NCBI RefSeq assembly: GCF_023283535.1
Contig: NZ_JAKILT010000005.1
Span: 85,320-149,319, forward strand
Direction of reading: 5' to 3'
Length of the DNA: 64,000 nucleotides
DNA from: Shewanella sairae
Lineage (GTDB): Bacteria > Pseudomonadota > Gammaproteobacteria > Enterobacterales > Shewanellaceae
Made by a program: the position numbers and the translations under genes. The notes under the pieces are model-generated. The model saw nothing but the letters and a program-made list of their open reading frames with translations, had not been told where the DNA came from and ran no database searches. Of the stretch, positions 47,505-59,700 are shown piece after piece (within the stretch, counting starts at the first letter, position 1; each line of letters starts with the position of its first letter).

Positions 47505-49775
47505 ATGAACGATTACGACTTCAGCATATTAAATGATAAAGAATTTGAAATTTTTGCTACTGACTTTTTATCTATCAAAGAAGGAACGATTATAGATAGA
47601 TTTAAACCAGGTAGAGATCAAGGTATAGATGGTAAGTTTTTTACTGACCAAAATGAAGAAGTCATCATTCAAGTAAAGCATTGGCTTAGTTCCGGCATTG
47701 ATAAGTTAATCTATCAATGTCGGAAAAAAGAAGCAGATAAAGTACATAAACTTAGTCCATCAAGATATATATTCGTTTGCTCTTTACCGTTAAGTAATTC
47801 TAATAAGGAAGAACTCGTAAAAATATTTTCACCTTACCTAAGTCATTGTGATATTTATGGTAAAGAAAATTTGAATGATCACTTGAGGCTACCAGAGTAT
47901 ACTCACATTGAAAAGAACCATTATAAACTTTGGCTAAGCAGTTCCAATGTATTAACTTTACTAATTAATAGTGGCATCTACTCAAAGAGCGAAAGAACAT
48001 TTGAAGAAATCAAGAAAAACCGTAAGTATTATGTAAAAACAGAAAGCCATGACATTGCAAAGAGCATTTTAGATAACTCAAAATGCTTAATTATTACAGG
48101 AGAGCCCGGTGCAGGCAAAACAACATTAGCTGAAAATTTATGTTATTTATTCGTACAAGAAGGATATGAATTTGTCGAAATCGAAGATAGCATTGATAAT
48201 GCTTGGGATGTTTTCACTAAAGACAAAAAACAATTGTTCTACTTCGATGATTTCTTAGGAAGAAATTATCTTGATGGTTTATACAATCGAGAAGACTCGA
48301 AAATAGTAAAGTTTATGAAAGCCATTAAATCTTGTGAGGACAAATTATTTATACTTACATCAAGAAGCACAATATTAAATCAAGGAAAGCAAATTTCTGA
48401 ATTATTTAAAATTGATAACATACAAAAGAACGAATTTGAATTAAATATAAATAACTTAAAGAAAATCGAAAAAGCAAGCATACTATACAACCATCTCTAC
48501 TTCTCAAACCTACAGCAAGAGTTTATAGACAAGTTCTATGAAAACAAGGGATACCGAAGCATAATTTTACACAAAAACTTCAATCCTAGATTAGTATCAT
48601 TTATTACAGACAATCAGCGCTATGAATACCTTAACCAAGATGAATACTGGGACAAAGTAAAATCTCAAATAAATAACCCTAAAGACATCTGGGAATTCGT
48701 CTTCGACAATCAGACTAATGAAATACAAAAACTAATAATAAACTTCGTTGTTATAAACAGTAAAAAAATCAGTGAAAAAAAGCTATTGAACACCTATGAA
48801 ATTTATTGCGAACTGACTAATACACAAGCTAACTTCAGAGAATTCAGAAACTCACTTAAAATATTAACAGGTTCCTTATTAAATAGGTATATTGACTTAA
48901 AAAGCATCACGACATATGATTTATTCAACCCATCCATTGCTGATTACATCTTACCAATAGTTAGCATAGAACATGACAACCTAGCATTTATAATAGTAGC
49001 TTTAAATAACGAAGAATCTTACAAGGCTCTTTTATCTTTTAAAGAAAACAATTTAATAAACAATAAAAATCTAACAAAAATAATTAACAGGGTTATATTA
49101 GAGATAGAGAAAATCAATGAGTGGTCCAAGTATTTTGATCTTTACACAAAATCACTACTGTATATAAAACGTGAATGCAAAAATCAAACAATTAAAAAAC
49201 CACAAATTGAAAATTTCACCAGAGAATTAAATTCCAACGGTTTTCATTATAAGTCATTATATAGAACACTCCAACTATTTGACGCTTTAATAGACAGCCA
49301 AGATCTTGAAAACCTTTCTATTAATTGGGATGGAATAATTACATCTAGCTTAGAGCAACACCCAGACCATTATGAACTAATACTAATATCATATTTAATA
49401 TTAGAAGCAGAAAACCATTCTGACACTGATTTCACTGAAGCTTTCACAAGCGTCACACTTGAATATTGGCAAGATCAAGTTCACGATGAAGTAAATGACA
49501 TTTTAAGTTCTAGCATTGAATATGACGACTTAGACTCAATCTCTAACAAGGCAGATGAAATAGTAAATAACAACCTAGGAGAGTACCAGATTGACGTAAC
49601 AAGTATAGAAGCTGAAATACTTGAACATATTGATTTAGACTCTATTAGAGAAGGAATCATGTCATCATATCACGATCAATTTCAAGATGAATATGGCTCT
49701 CATAACTATTATAGAGGTGAAAATCTGTCACATGATAGTGGTTTTGATGATATAGACAGTTTATTTGAGCGATGA
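47505..49775 (+). CDS. Restriction-endonuclease-like / STAND NTPase protein, candidate anti-phage defence
   Basis: A 756-residue protein. N-terminal restriction-endonuclease-like domain (about 1-130): FE near 14-15, GIDG (Asp42) and IIQVKHW (Gln56, Lys58), the D-(E/Q)xK pattern of Mrr-type nucleases. Central P-loop NTPase (about 175-400): Walker A GEPGAGKT at 199-206, Walker B FYFDDF (Asp248-Asp249) and the sensor-like FILTSRS, typical of the STAND class (nSTAND3-like). The C-terminal 350 residues are helical and probably the sensor. The gene is clearly more AT-rich than its neighbours, suggesting transfer. Defence function is inferred from architecture; no family name is confirmed. Confidence 0.85.
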   Translation: MNDYDFSILNDKEFEIFATDFLSIKEGTIIDRFKPGRDQGIDGKFFTDQNEEVIIQVKHWLSSGIDKLIYQCRKKEADKVHKLSPSRYIFVCSLPLSNSNKEELVKIFSPYLSHCDIYGKENLNDHLRLPEYTHIEKNHYKLWLSSSNVLTLLINSGIYSKSERTFEEIKKNRKYYVKTESHDIAKSILDNSKCLIITGEPGAGKTTLAENLCYLFVQEGYEFVEIEDSIDNAWDVFTKDKKQLFYFDDFLGRNYLDGLYNREDSKIVKFMKAIKSCEDKLFILTSRSTILNQGKQISELFKIDNIQKNEFELNINNLKKIEKASILYNHLYFSNLQQEFIDKFYENKGYRSIILHKNFNPRLVSFITDNQRYEYLNQDEYWDKVKSQINNPKDIWEFVFDNQTNEIQKLIINFVVINSKKISEKKLLNTYEIYCELTNTQANFREFRNSLKILTGSLLNRYIDLKSITTYDLFNPSIADYILPIVSIEHDNLAFIIVALNNEESYKALLSFKENNLINNKNLTKIINRVILEIEKINEWSKYFDLYTKSLLYIKRECKNQTIKKPQIENFTRELNSNGFHYKSLYRTLQLFDALIDSQDLENLSINWDGIITSSLEQHPDHYELILISYLILEAENHSDTDFTEAFTSVTLEYWQDQVHDEVNDILSSSIEYDDLDSISNKADEIVNNNLGEYQIDVTSIEAEILEHIDLDSIREGIMSSYHDQFQDEYGSHNYYRGENLSHDSGFDDIDSLFER

Positions 49776-49850
49776 AGTAAATTGAAATAATAGGGTTCAA
49801 AGTAAGCTTAATCTAGGCTCAGCTAAAGTGGCGCCTAAATATAGCGTCAA

Positions 49851-49884
49851 AAAAGCCCCGATATCGTCAGATATCGGGGCTTTT
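49851..49884. terminator. Strong bidirectional terminator
   Basis: Perfect 15-bp stem AAAAGCCCCGATATC / GATATCGGGGCTTTT with loop GTCA and a T5 tract, between the nuclease-STAND gene and groL. Confidence 0.95.
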
Positions 49885-50047
49885 TCTATTCTTCTACAAG
49901 AAGTGGGTTTAAGCTTTTGAGCTATAGACCAGCAAACATGTCTAACGCAGGAAAAATCGTTCTAGAGCAAGGCTTCTTGCCACGACGTTTAGCTTTCTTA
50001 AACGAGTGGCAAGGTAACGCAGCTATAGGCGATTTTAACCAGTTAGA

Positions 50048-51712
<1,665 letters not shown>

Positions 51713-51791
51713 TTAAATTCTTTTGAAATGCCTGACGAGCTGCCGTTTGGCCTCGCTCGTCAGTATTGGAAAATGTTCTAAATGGAGTGAA

Positions 51792-52082
51792 TTAGCTCAC
51801 TACAGCCATTAGATCTGATTCAGACAGGATTAGTACTTCTTCACCATCGATTTTTTCTTTCTTTACGCCGTAACCTTCGTTGAAGATAACGATGTCGCCA
51901 ACTTTAACGTCTAGTGGCTGTACTGTACCGTTTTCAAGAATACGTCCGTTGCCTACAGCAAGAACTTCACCGCGGCTAGACTGCTCAGCAGCACTGCCTG
52001 TTAGCACGATGCCACCCGCTGACTTTGATTCAACTTCTGAACGCTTAACAATGACACGATCATGTAATGGACGAATATTCAT
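51792..52082 (-). CDS. groS: Co-chaperonin GroES
   Basis: A 96-residue GroES starting [14 protein letters not shown]. The ATG at 52082 has GGAG upstream; a frame extension to 52097 adds five residues and includes that ribosome binding site, so it is rejected. The mobile loop ([14 protein letters not shown]) is present at about 17-30. It caps the GroEL ring and is first in the operon. Confidence 0.98.
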   Translation of the reverse strand: MNIRPLHDRVIVKRSEVESKSAGGIVLTGSAAEQSSRGEVLAVGNGRILENGTVQPLDVKVGDIVIFNEGYGVKKEKIDGEEVLILSESDLMAVVS

Positions 52083-52195
52083 CGATGGATGCTCCAATTG
52101 TATTTATGCCTAAACTTATCTGCAGGCTTGTAATGTTAGTAACAACAATAACTGATTTCACTTAAGTAAAATCAAAACTGTCGCTTGATGTTCGA

Positions 52196-52225
52196 TACAT
52201 GGGGGTTAATGCCCTCAGTTCCAAG
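52196..52225 (-). promoter_or_regulatory. Sigma-32-type heat-shock promoter of groSL
   Basis: On the minus strand CTTGGAAC (52225-52218) and CCCCCATGTA (52205-52196) are separated by 12 bases, close to the sigma-32 consensus CTTGAA ... CCCCAT. The start of transcription would be near 52189, giving a leader of about 107 bases. It lies in the divergent region shared with the MATE gene. Confidence 0.8.
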
Positions 52226-52328
52226 GCCTATTTACAAAATAAATCCGTTTTTTTTAACTCACGCGGATAAAGTTTGCAGCAATCCTGATAGAATCGCCCT
52301 CCGAGTAAAGACGAGGCAAGACTTCCCT

Positions 52329-53693
52329 ATGCGAGACAGACACGGGCTGCTTACTCAGCCAATTGGTCGTGTACTGCTAAATATGAGCCTTCCAAACCTG
52401 ATTGGTATTCTAACCATTCTCGGGTTCAGCCTCGTTGACACTTTTTTTATCAGCCAGTTAGGCACTGAAGCCTTAGCTGCGATTAGCTTTACCTTTCCGG
52501 TGACCCTGATTATCTCTAGCATTGCCATCGGCATTGGCGCTGGAGTATCGACCAATCTTGGGCGTTTAATTGGCGGCGGTCATGCCGATAAAGCCAAAGT
52601 GTTTTTACACGACGCCTTAATGCTGACCTTCTTGCTTATTGCCTTTATCGGCGTGCTCGGCAGCCTGTGTATCGATCCGCTGTTTAGCCTACTTGGGGCT
52701 AATGACTCAAGCTTACCGCTAATTCATGACTACATGTTTATCTGGTATCTCGGCGCGCCGTTATTGGTGCTGTTGATGGTGGGTAACCAGGGGCTGCGCG
52801 CTACCGGCGATACTAAATCTCCAGCCAAAATCATGATGTTAGCTGCGCTGATTAACCTTATTCTCGACCCCTTGCTTATTTTTGGTATTGGGCCTTTCCC
52901 ACGCCTAGAGATTGAAGGCGCAGCCATTGCGACCGTGATTTCTTGGGTGGTGGCGCTGTCACTGTCGACCCACCTGTTGATTTTTAAACGCCACTTAGTT
53001 GAATTTGTTAAGCCCAATATTGAGCGCTTAAAGTGTAATTGGAAACAACTGGCGCATATTGCTCAGCCAGCCGCAGTAATGAACCTGCTAAACCCTCTCG
53101 CCAATGCGATTATTATGGCGATGTTAGCGCGCATCGATCACAGCGCAGTGGCAGCCTTTGGCGCCGGCACTCGACTTGAATCTGTGATGTTGATTGCAGT
53201 CATGGCATTGTCATCGAGCTTAGTGCCGTTTGTGGCGCAAAACTTAGGTGCCGGGCAACCCCTGCGTGCACGTGGCGCGCTAATGCTGTCACTTAAGTTT
53301 GTGTTGGTGTTTCAAACCCTATTGTATTTGCCACTGCTGTTTTTAGCTAAACCTCTGGCTGAGCTATTTAGTAGCGACCCACAAGTGATCGAGTGGCTGA
53401 CCTTTTATATTTTAGTGCTGCCCGCAGCCTATGGCCCGCTGGGGATTGTGATTTTAGTGGCGACCTCACTCAATGCTTATCACAGGCCAATGAGTTCGTT
53501 AATCTTAAATGTATGCCGCTTGTTTTTAATCATGCTGCCACTGGCTGCACTAGGCTCATACCTTGGCGGCGTAAAAGGCTTACTACTGGCGCTGCCAATC
53601 ACTAACGCTATTATGGGCATTGCCTGTTATATTTTGGCAACACGGATCTCTGAGCCTGATAAAACCGCGATTGTGGTTAGCCAAGAAGCCTAA
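52329..53693 (+). CDS. MATE-family multidrug efflux protein
   Basis: About 454 residues and 12 membrane segments. Start taken at the ATG 52329 (MRDRHGLLTQPIGRVLLNMS), since family members begin in this way; the frame is open to 52185 but that part overlaps the groSL promoter. Family motifs: SLVDTFFISQLGTEALAAIS in the first repeat and GAGVSTNLGRLIGGG. MATE proteins export cationic drugs, including fluoroquinolones, using Na+ or H+. A qnr homologue follows after 38 bases with no terminator between. Confidence 0.9.
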   Translation: MRDRHGLLTQPIGRVLLNMSLPNLIGILTILGFSLVDTFFISQLGTEALAAISFTFPVTLIISSIAIGIGAGVSTNLGRLIGGGHADKAKVFLHDALMLTFLLIAFIGVLGSLCIDPLFSLLGANDSSLPLIHDYMFIWYLGAPLLVLLMVGNQGLRATGDTKSPAKIMMLAALINLILDPLLIFGIGPFPRLEIEGAAIATVISWVVALSLSTHLLIFKRHLVEFVKPNIERLKCNWKQLAHIAQPAAVMNLLNPLANAIIMAMLARIDHSAVAAFGAGTRLESVMLIAVMALSSSLVPFVAQNLGAGQPLRARGALMLSLKFVLVFQTLLYLPLLFLAKPLAELFSSDPQVIEWLTFYILVLPAAYGPLGIVILVATSLNAYHRPMSSLILNVCRLFLIMLPLAALGSYLGGVKGLLLALPITNAIMGIACYILATRISEPDKTAIVVSQEA

Positions 53694-53731
53694 AAATCGA
53701 TTCAATCTAACTGCAGTAAAGGAGCCTAATT

Positions 53732-54388
53732 ATGCATGCCATTGACCAGATCTTTAATGCTGAAGACTTTAGCGATCAAGACTTGCAAGACGCCCGCTTC
53801 GAGAACTGCAGTTTTTACCATTGCCGCTTTAACCACAGCGATTTAACCGATGCCCAGTTTATTCGCTGCAAATTTATTGTGCCTGGCGAAGATGAAGGCT
53901 GTAACTTTAGCTATGCCACACTCACCAGTGCTAGCTTTAAGCACTGTAATTTGAGCATGGCGCTGTTTAAAGGTGCACACTGTTATGGCATGGAAATGCG
54001 CGATTGTAACCTGCAAGGTAGCGACTTTAGCCGCGCAAGCTTTGCCAATTACATTACCCCTAAAAGCTATTTCTGCTCGGCTTATATCACAGGCTGTAAC
54101 TTAGCTTATGCCGATTTAGGCGACCTGTTACTTGAAGAGTGTGAGCTATTTGATAATCGTTGGCGCGGCGCAAATTTAACCGGCGCATCAATGAAAGGCA
54201 GTGACTTAAGCGGCGGTGAGTTTTCACAAGAACAATGGGGCAGTTTTGCACTGCAAGGGGCTAATCTCACTCGCATCGAGCTTGAAGGGCTCGATCCGAG
54301 AGTGGTCAGTCTTGAAGGAGTAATGATTAACCAGTGGCAGCAAGAGCAACTGCTGGCGCCGCTCGGGCTAATCGTCACGCCAGATTAA
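53732..54388 (+). CDS. qnr: Qnr-family pentapeptide-repeat protein
   Basis: A 218-residue protein, exactly the length of QnrA. It is built of pentapeptide repeats (A(D/N)LxX) forming a right-handed beta-helix that mimics DNA and shields gyrase/topoisomerase IV from quinolones. It keeps Gly56 (EGCNF), loop regions A (about 46-56) and B (about 102-113, NYITPKSYFCSAY), and the C-terminal QQEQLLAPLGLIV, all matching QnrA. It has an AAAGGAG ribosome binding site and is probably co-transcribed with the MATE gene. QnrA genes are thought to come from Shewanella chromosomes, so a resident gene is expected. Confidence 0.94.
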   Translation: MHAIDQIFNAEDFSDQDLQDARFENCSFYHCRFNHSDLTDAQFIRCKFIVPGEDEGCNFSYATLTSASFKHCNLSMALFKGAHCYGMEMRDCNLQGSDFSRASFANYITPKSYFCSAYITGCNLAYADLGDLLLEECELFDNRWRGANLTGASMKGSDLSGGEFSQEQWGSFALQGANLTRIELEGLDPRVVSLEGVMINQWQQEQLLAPLGLIVTPD

Positions 54389-54436
54389 TCTGTATTAACA
54401 AGCTGCCTAAACAAGTTAAAACGACTTTAGAGCAAA

Positions 54437-55388
54437 TTAGATCATCGACTTGATTGCACCTCTGAGTCTGATCTCACGATCGCAACGGCCGCTACCATTT
54501 TGCATACACTCTTCCATTGCCTGCATCATAAAGTCGATAAAGCGTTGGCTCGCCAAGCTAATAAAACGTCTTGATGGATAAACTAAAAAACATTTTCCTT
54601 CGTAGGGTTCTACATCTTCAAACAGCATCACTAGCTCGCCAGTGTCAATATGCTCTTTGGCAAATGGTAGTGGCATCATCGAGATCCCCCGCCCCATTAA
54701 GGTTGCTTCTAAGCAAGTGGCGAGGCTATTCACACACAAGTTGCCTTTGACCTGTAAGGTACGGTCTTTGCCAAAAGGCACATCGTTGAAAATGCGACCA
54801 TTAGGGTAGCGAAACAAAATTGAATTATGCTGGGGTAGCTCATCTGGGCTAATAGGTTTACCGACTTTTTCAAGGTATTCAGGGCTGGCAAAAAAGTGGA
54901 TGGTTTCACTAATAATGTGCCGTGCTACCATTTCGTTTTCGTTAAAGGCATCTTCAATGCATAAACGCTAAGTCGATGTTATTGCGGATCATATCCTGCG
55001 GTTCAGTGCTGACAATAATCTCTACCGTTAGCTCTGGGTGCAGATCCATAAACTCAAAAATAGCGTAGGTAATGTGCATCAGCTCTGGGATCGGAAAGAT
55101 CAAAATACGCAGATGACCAGACACCTCAGCATCTTGGCCATTAAGCTCAGATAAGGTTTGCTCAAGCGTGGCTAGCATGCCTGTGGTTTTATCGTAGAAA
55201 TGGCTGCCCGACGCCGTCAGTGTCATCGCCCTACTCTGGCGATGAAACAGTTTTACATTTAGCTCCTCTTCAAGCGCATGTAAGCGGCGGCTTAAGGTTG
55301 ATTTAGGCAGGTTTAATATATCTGCGGCCTCCACTAAACTGCCGGTTTCAACAATCCGGTGGAATAAGGCAATATCTTCGGTTTTCAT
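54437..55388 (-). pseudogene. LysR-family regulator broken by a frameshift
   Basis: The N-terminal part (55388-54954, 144 codons) has the LysR HTH (GSLVEAADILNLPKSTLSRR) and the start of the effector domain, then ends at DLAFMH and stop. The C-terminal part (54931-54437) continues in another frame from EDAFNENEMVARHII to the end of the effector domain. Removing one base near 54960 would join them into a protein of about 310 residues. It is divergent from an RND efflux operon and was presumably its regulator. A sequencing error is the alternative. Confidence 0.85.
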
Positions 55389-55503
55389 TACAACATCTCT
55401 ATTTCAGGCTTATCCGCTAGGTTACTGCTTAAGCATTTAATCCGAGCAATAATTTTCCACTATTACTTTGCTCACACATATTAAGTCAAATCAAGCAATA
55501 GTA

Positions 55504-55520
55504 GTTCCACTTTTCGGAAC
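55504..55520. promoter_or_regulatory. Possible LysR operator
   Basis: GTTCC and GGAAC form an inverted repeat with 7 bases between, and ATTCCA occurs twice just downstream. It lies between the LysR relic and the RND operon, about 100 bases before the adaptor start. Confidence 0.35.
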
Positions 55521-55617
55521 CCATGATTCCATATAATTCCATTTTACTCAACGATAAGCCCTGTTATCTTTACCAACCTCTAAATTACATTTTGTCACAA
55601 TCAATGGAATTCGCGTT

Positions 55618-56700
55618 ATGAATAAGTTAACGACTTCTCTTTCTCTCCTCATTTTGGCTGCCGTTATTTCTGGCTGCAGTGCAGAATCGACTGAAGTCGT
55701 GCCTAGCAGCATTCGACCAGTAAAACTTTTTGAGGTTACCGATGTTAATGCAGGCTCAATGCGTGCTTTTCCGGCTAAAGTGGCCGCCACTAAGCAAGCA
55801 GAACTGTCGTTTAGACTGTCCGGCCACTTAGTCGATTTTGACTTGGTTGAAGGTCAACAGGTTGAAAAAGGTGATGTTCTTGCGCGTCTCGACAGCCGTG
55901 ATGCCCGCAATACTTTATTAAACCGTGAAGCCGACTATGAATTGGCTAAAGCAGACTTTAAACGTAAAGGTGAACTACTGCGCCGCGAGCTTATCTCTCA
56001 AGCAGACTATGATCTTGCTAGCGCACAATTAAAGTCAGCTAAAGCCAATCTTGCTAGCGCTCAAGACCAGCTAAGTTACACCGAGCTTACTGCCCCTTAT
56101 AGCGGTACAGTCGCGAAAATTGCGATTGATAACTATCAGATGGTGCAAGCAAATCAGTCGGTATTGGTGCTGCAAAAAGACAGCAATATTGATGTGGTGA
56201 TCCAAGTACCTGAATCATTAGCGGGTAAGGTTACTCAGTTTAATCCCAATGCGAGTACCCAGCCGGTGGTGCACTTTGCTAATAATCCGAGCCTTACTTT
56301 TAACGCGTCATTGAAAGAGCACGCGACCCAAGTCACCCCAGGTACTCAGAGTTATGAGGTGGTATTTACTCTGCCTCGCCCTAGCAACATGACGGTACTG
56401 CCGGGCATGAGCGCTGAACTCACTGTTGATATTGCTAACCATAGCGCTAAAAGCGTCAATGCTGTTTTACCAGCTGCGGCTATCAGCAAACGCGATCTGG
56501 ACGGTCAGCATGTCGTTTGGGCCTACAACTCAGAGCTTGGCAAAGTGAACCAACATATTGTCACCTTAGGTAAGGTCACCACTGATGGCATTGAGATTGT
56601 TGATGGTATAAGTGTTGGCGATAAAATTGTCGTCGCAGGCGTGCAGTACTTATCAGAAGATCAGCAAGTTAAGCCATTGCGTTGGCAACGTGGCGTATAA
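55618..56700 (+). CDS. RND efflux periplasmic adaptor lipoprotein
   Basis: A 360-residue membrane-fusion protein with lipobox ISGC (Cys20). Barrel-sandwich/lipoyl halves (LSFRLSGHLVDFDLVEGQQVEKGD and LTAPYSGTVAKIAIDNYQ) flank a helical hairpin (about 100-150). It links the inner-membrane pump encoded next (87 bases later) to an outer-membrane channel, which is not encoded here. No intact regulator is adjacent. Confidence 0.92.
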   Translation: MNKLTTSLSLLILAAVISGCSAESTEVVPSSIRPVKLFEVTDVNAGSMRAFPAKVAATKQAELSFRLSGHLVDFDLVEGQQVEKGDVLARLDSRDARNTLLNREADYELAKADFKRKGELLRRELISQADYDLASAQLKSAKANLASAQDQLSYTELTAPYSGTVAKIAIDNYQMVQANQSVLVLQKDSNIDVVIQVPESLAGKVTQFNPNASTQPVVHFANNPSLTFNASLKEHATQVTPGTQSYEVVFTLPRPSNMTVLPGMSAELTVDIANHSAKSVNAVLPAAAISKRDLDGQHVVWAYNSELGKVNQHIVTLGKVTTDGIEIVDGISVGDKIVVAGVQYLSEDQQVKPLRWQRGV

Positions 56701-56786
56701 CGTTAGCTAGACAACACCAGAGTTACCACACCTTTTAATTGTCAAAACAGGGACTGTTTTGAGCACGCTTTACAAGAGATTAGCGC

Positions 56787-59700
56787 ATGAATTTTGCTGA
56801 ATATTCGATCACCCATAAAGTCATAAGCTGGATGTTTGCTTTACTGCTACTAGTTGGCGGTAGTATTTCATTCCTAAGCTTAGGCCAGTTGGAGTTTCCT
56901 GAGTTTACTATCAAGCAAGCCTTAGTGGTTACCGCCTACCCCGGCGCGTCACCTGAGCAGGTTGAAGAAGAAGTGACCCTGCCGCTCGAAGATGCCTTGC
57001 AGCAACTTGATGGTATTAAACATATCATTTCAGTAAACAGTGCAGGCCTGTCGCAGATTGAAATTGAAGTTAAAGAAAACTTTGATGCCAGCGAGCTGCC
57101 ACAAGTGTGGGACGAAGTGCGCCGCAAGATAAACGATAAAGCAGTTGAGCTACCACCAGGGGTGATGACACCAACGGTTATCGATGACTTTGGCGATGTG
57201 TACGGCATTTTATTAAATGTCTCCGGTGAAGGTTATACCGATCGTGAATTACAAAACTATGCCGACTTTTTACGCCGTGAATTGGTGCTGGTTGACGGTA
57301 TTAAGAAAGTCACTATTGCCGGTATTGTTAACGAACAAGTGGTGGTTGAGATCTCACAGCAAAAGCTTAACGCGTTAGGCTTAGATCAGAACTACATCTA
57401 TTCATTGGTTAACAGCCAAAACGTAGTATCTAACGCCGGCAGTATTTTGGTGGGTGATAACCGTATTCGTATCCACCCTACGGGCGAGTTTAATAATGTT
57501 AGCCAGATGGAGCGTCTGGTGATTAGCACACCGGGCAGCGCCAAATTAATTTACTTGGGCGATATCGCTAAGATCTATAAAGACACTGAAGAAACCCCTG
57601 AAAGTATTTACCATGCCGATGGTAACAAAGCCTTATCTATCGGGATCTCGTTTTCAAGCGGCGTCAACGTGGTTAAAGTCGGCGCAGCCGTAAATGAGCG
57701 CATGCTTGAACTTAACAGTGAACTGCCTATCGGTATGTCACTGGATACGGTTTACGATCAAAGTAAGATGGTGGACCAGACGGTCAATGGCTTTCTGGTT
57801 AACTTGGCCGAGTCAATTGCGATCGTTATTGGCGTACTACTTATCTTTATGGGTGTTCGTTCTGGCCTATTAATGGGCTTAGTACTATTGCTGACGATTT
57901 TGGGCACCTTTGTGGTGATGAACATACTCAACATTGAGTTGCAGATCATCTCTTTGGGCGCACTGATCATCGCACTCGGTATGTTGGTTGATAACGCCAT
58001 TGTGGTTACCGAAGGCATTTTGATTGGCATTAAGCGCGGGCAAAGCCGCTTAGAAACTGCCAAACAAGTGATCTCGCAAACCCAGTGGCCGCTGCTAGGC
58101 GCAACCATTATTGCGATTATCGCCTTTGCGCCTATTGGACTGTCTGACAATGCCACTGGTGAGTTCTGTATTTCCTTGTTCCAAGTGCTGTTGATCTCAC
58201 TGTTTATCAGCTGGATCACCGCCATGACACTTACGCCTTTCTTCTGCAACTTAATGTTTAAAGATGGGGTGATCTCTGAAGATGAAAATGACGATCCGTA
58301 CAAGGGTTGGTTATTCCAGCTTTACCGCCAAACGCTAAACCTCGCAATGCGCTTTAGGGCGGTGACTTTACTGCTGGTGATTGCCGCATTGATCTCATCG
58401 GTAGTGGGTTTTGGCCATGTGAAGAACGTGTTCTTCCCTGCTTCTAACACACCAATGTTCTTTGTCGATGTGTGGATGCCTGAAGGCTCAGATATTAAAG
58501 CCACCGAACGTTTGATTAGCCGTATCGAAACCGATCTGCTTGAGCAGCAAAAGATCCAAGATACCGGTTTGGTTAACTTAACCACTGTGATCGGCCAAGG
58601 TGCCCAGCGTTTTGTGTTGTCTTATGTGCCAGAAAAAGGCTACAAGGCCTATGGTCAGATCTTATTGGAAATGACCGATCTTGAGACGCTAAATAAATAT
58701 ATGCGCGTACTGGAACGCGAGCTAAGCCTTAAGTATCCAGAAGCCCAGTACCGTTTTAAGTATATGGAAAATGGCCCTAGCCCTGCGGCAAAAATTGAAG
58801 CGCGTTTTTATGGTGAAGACCCACAAGTTCTGCGCCAACTCGCGGCCCAAGCCGAAACCATATTAAAAGACGAACCAACTGCGGTAGGCGTGCGTCATAA
58901 CTGGCGTAACCAAGTGACTTTAGTGCGCCCACAATTGGCACTGGCACAGGCAAGAGAAACCGGGATCAGCAAGCAAGATCTCGACAATGCCCTGCTGACG
59001 AACTTTAGTGGCCAGCAAGTGGGTACCTATCACGAGAACAGTCATCTACTGCCGATTATTGCTCGTGCACCAGCGCAAGAGCGACTCGATGCTGAAAGTA
59101 TTTGGAAGCTGCAAATCTGGAGCAGTGAGAACAATACCTTTGTACCGGTAACCCAAGTGGTCTCAGACTTTACCACTGAGTGGGAAGATCCTTTGATCAT
59201 GCGCCGTGATCGTAAACGAGTGATCTCAGTACTCGCCGATCCCGTTAACGGCACAGATGAAACCGCTGACTCAGTATTTAGAAAGATCAAAGCCGATATT
59301 GAAGCGATCCCACTACCTGCTGGTTACGAACTTGAATGGGGCGGCGAGTATGAAACCTCATTAGAGGCACAGGAGTCGGTATTTAGTTCTATTCCACTGG
59401 GTTATCTAGCAATGTTTTTAATCACTGTGCTGCTGTTTAACTCCGTCAGGCAGCCATTAGTGATCTGGTTCACCGTGCCTTTATCGTTAATTGGTGTGGT
59501 ATCGGGCTTACTGTTATTTGATGCCCCCTTTAGCTTTATGGCGCTGTTAGGCTTACTCAGCTTGACCGGTATGATCATCAAGAACGGCATTGTATTAGTG
59601 GATCAGATCAACCTTGAGTTATCTCAAGGTAAAGAAGCTTATCAAGCCGTGGTTGACTCGGCGGTGAGTCGCGTTAGACCGGTATTGATGGCGGCGATCA

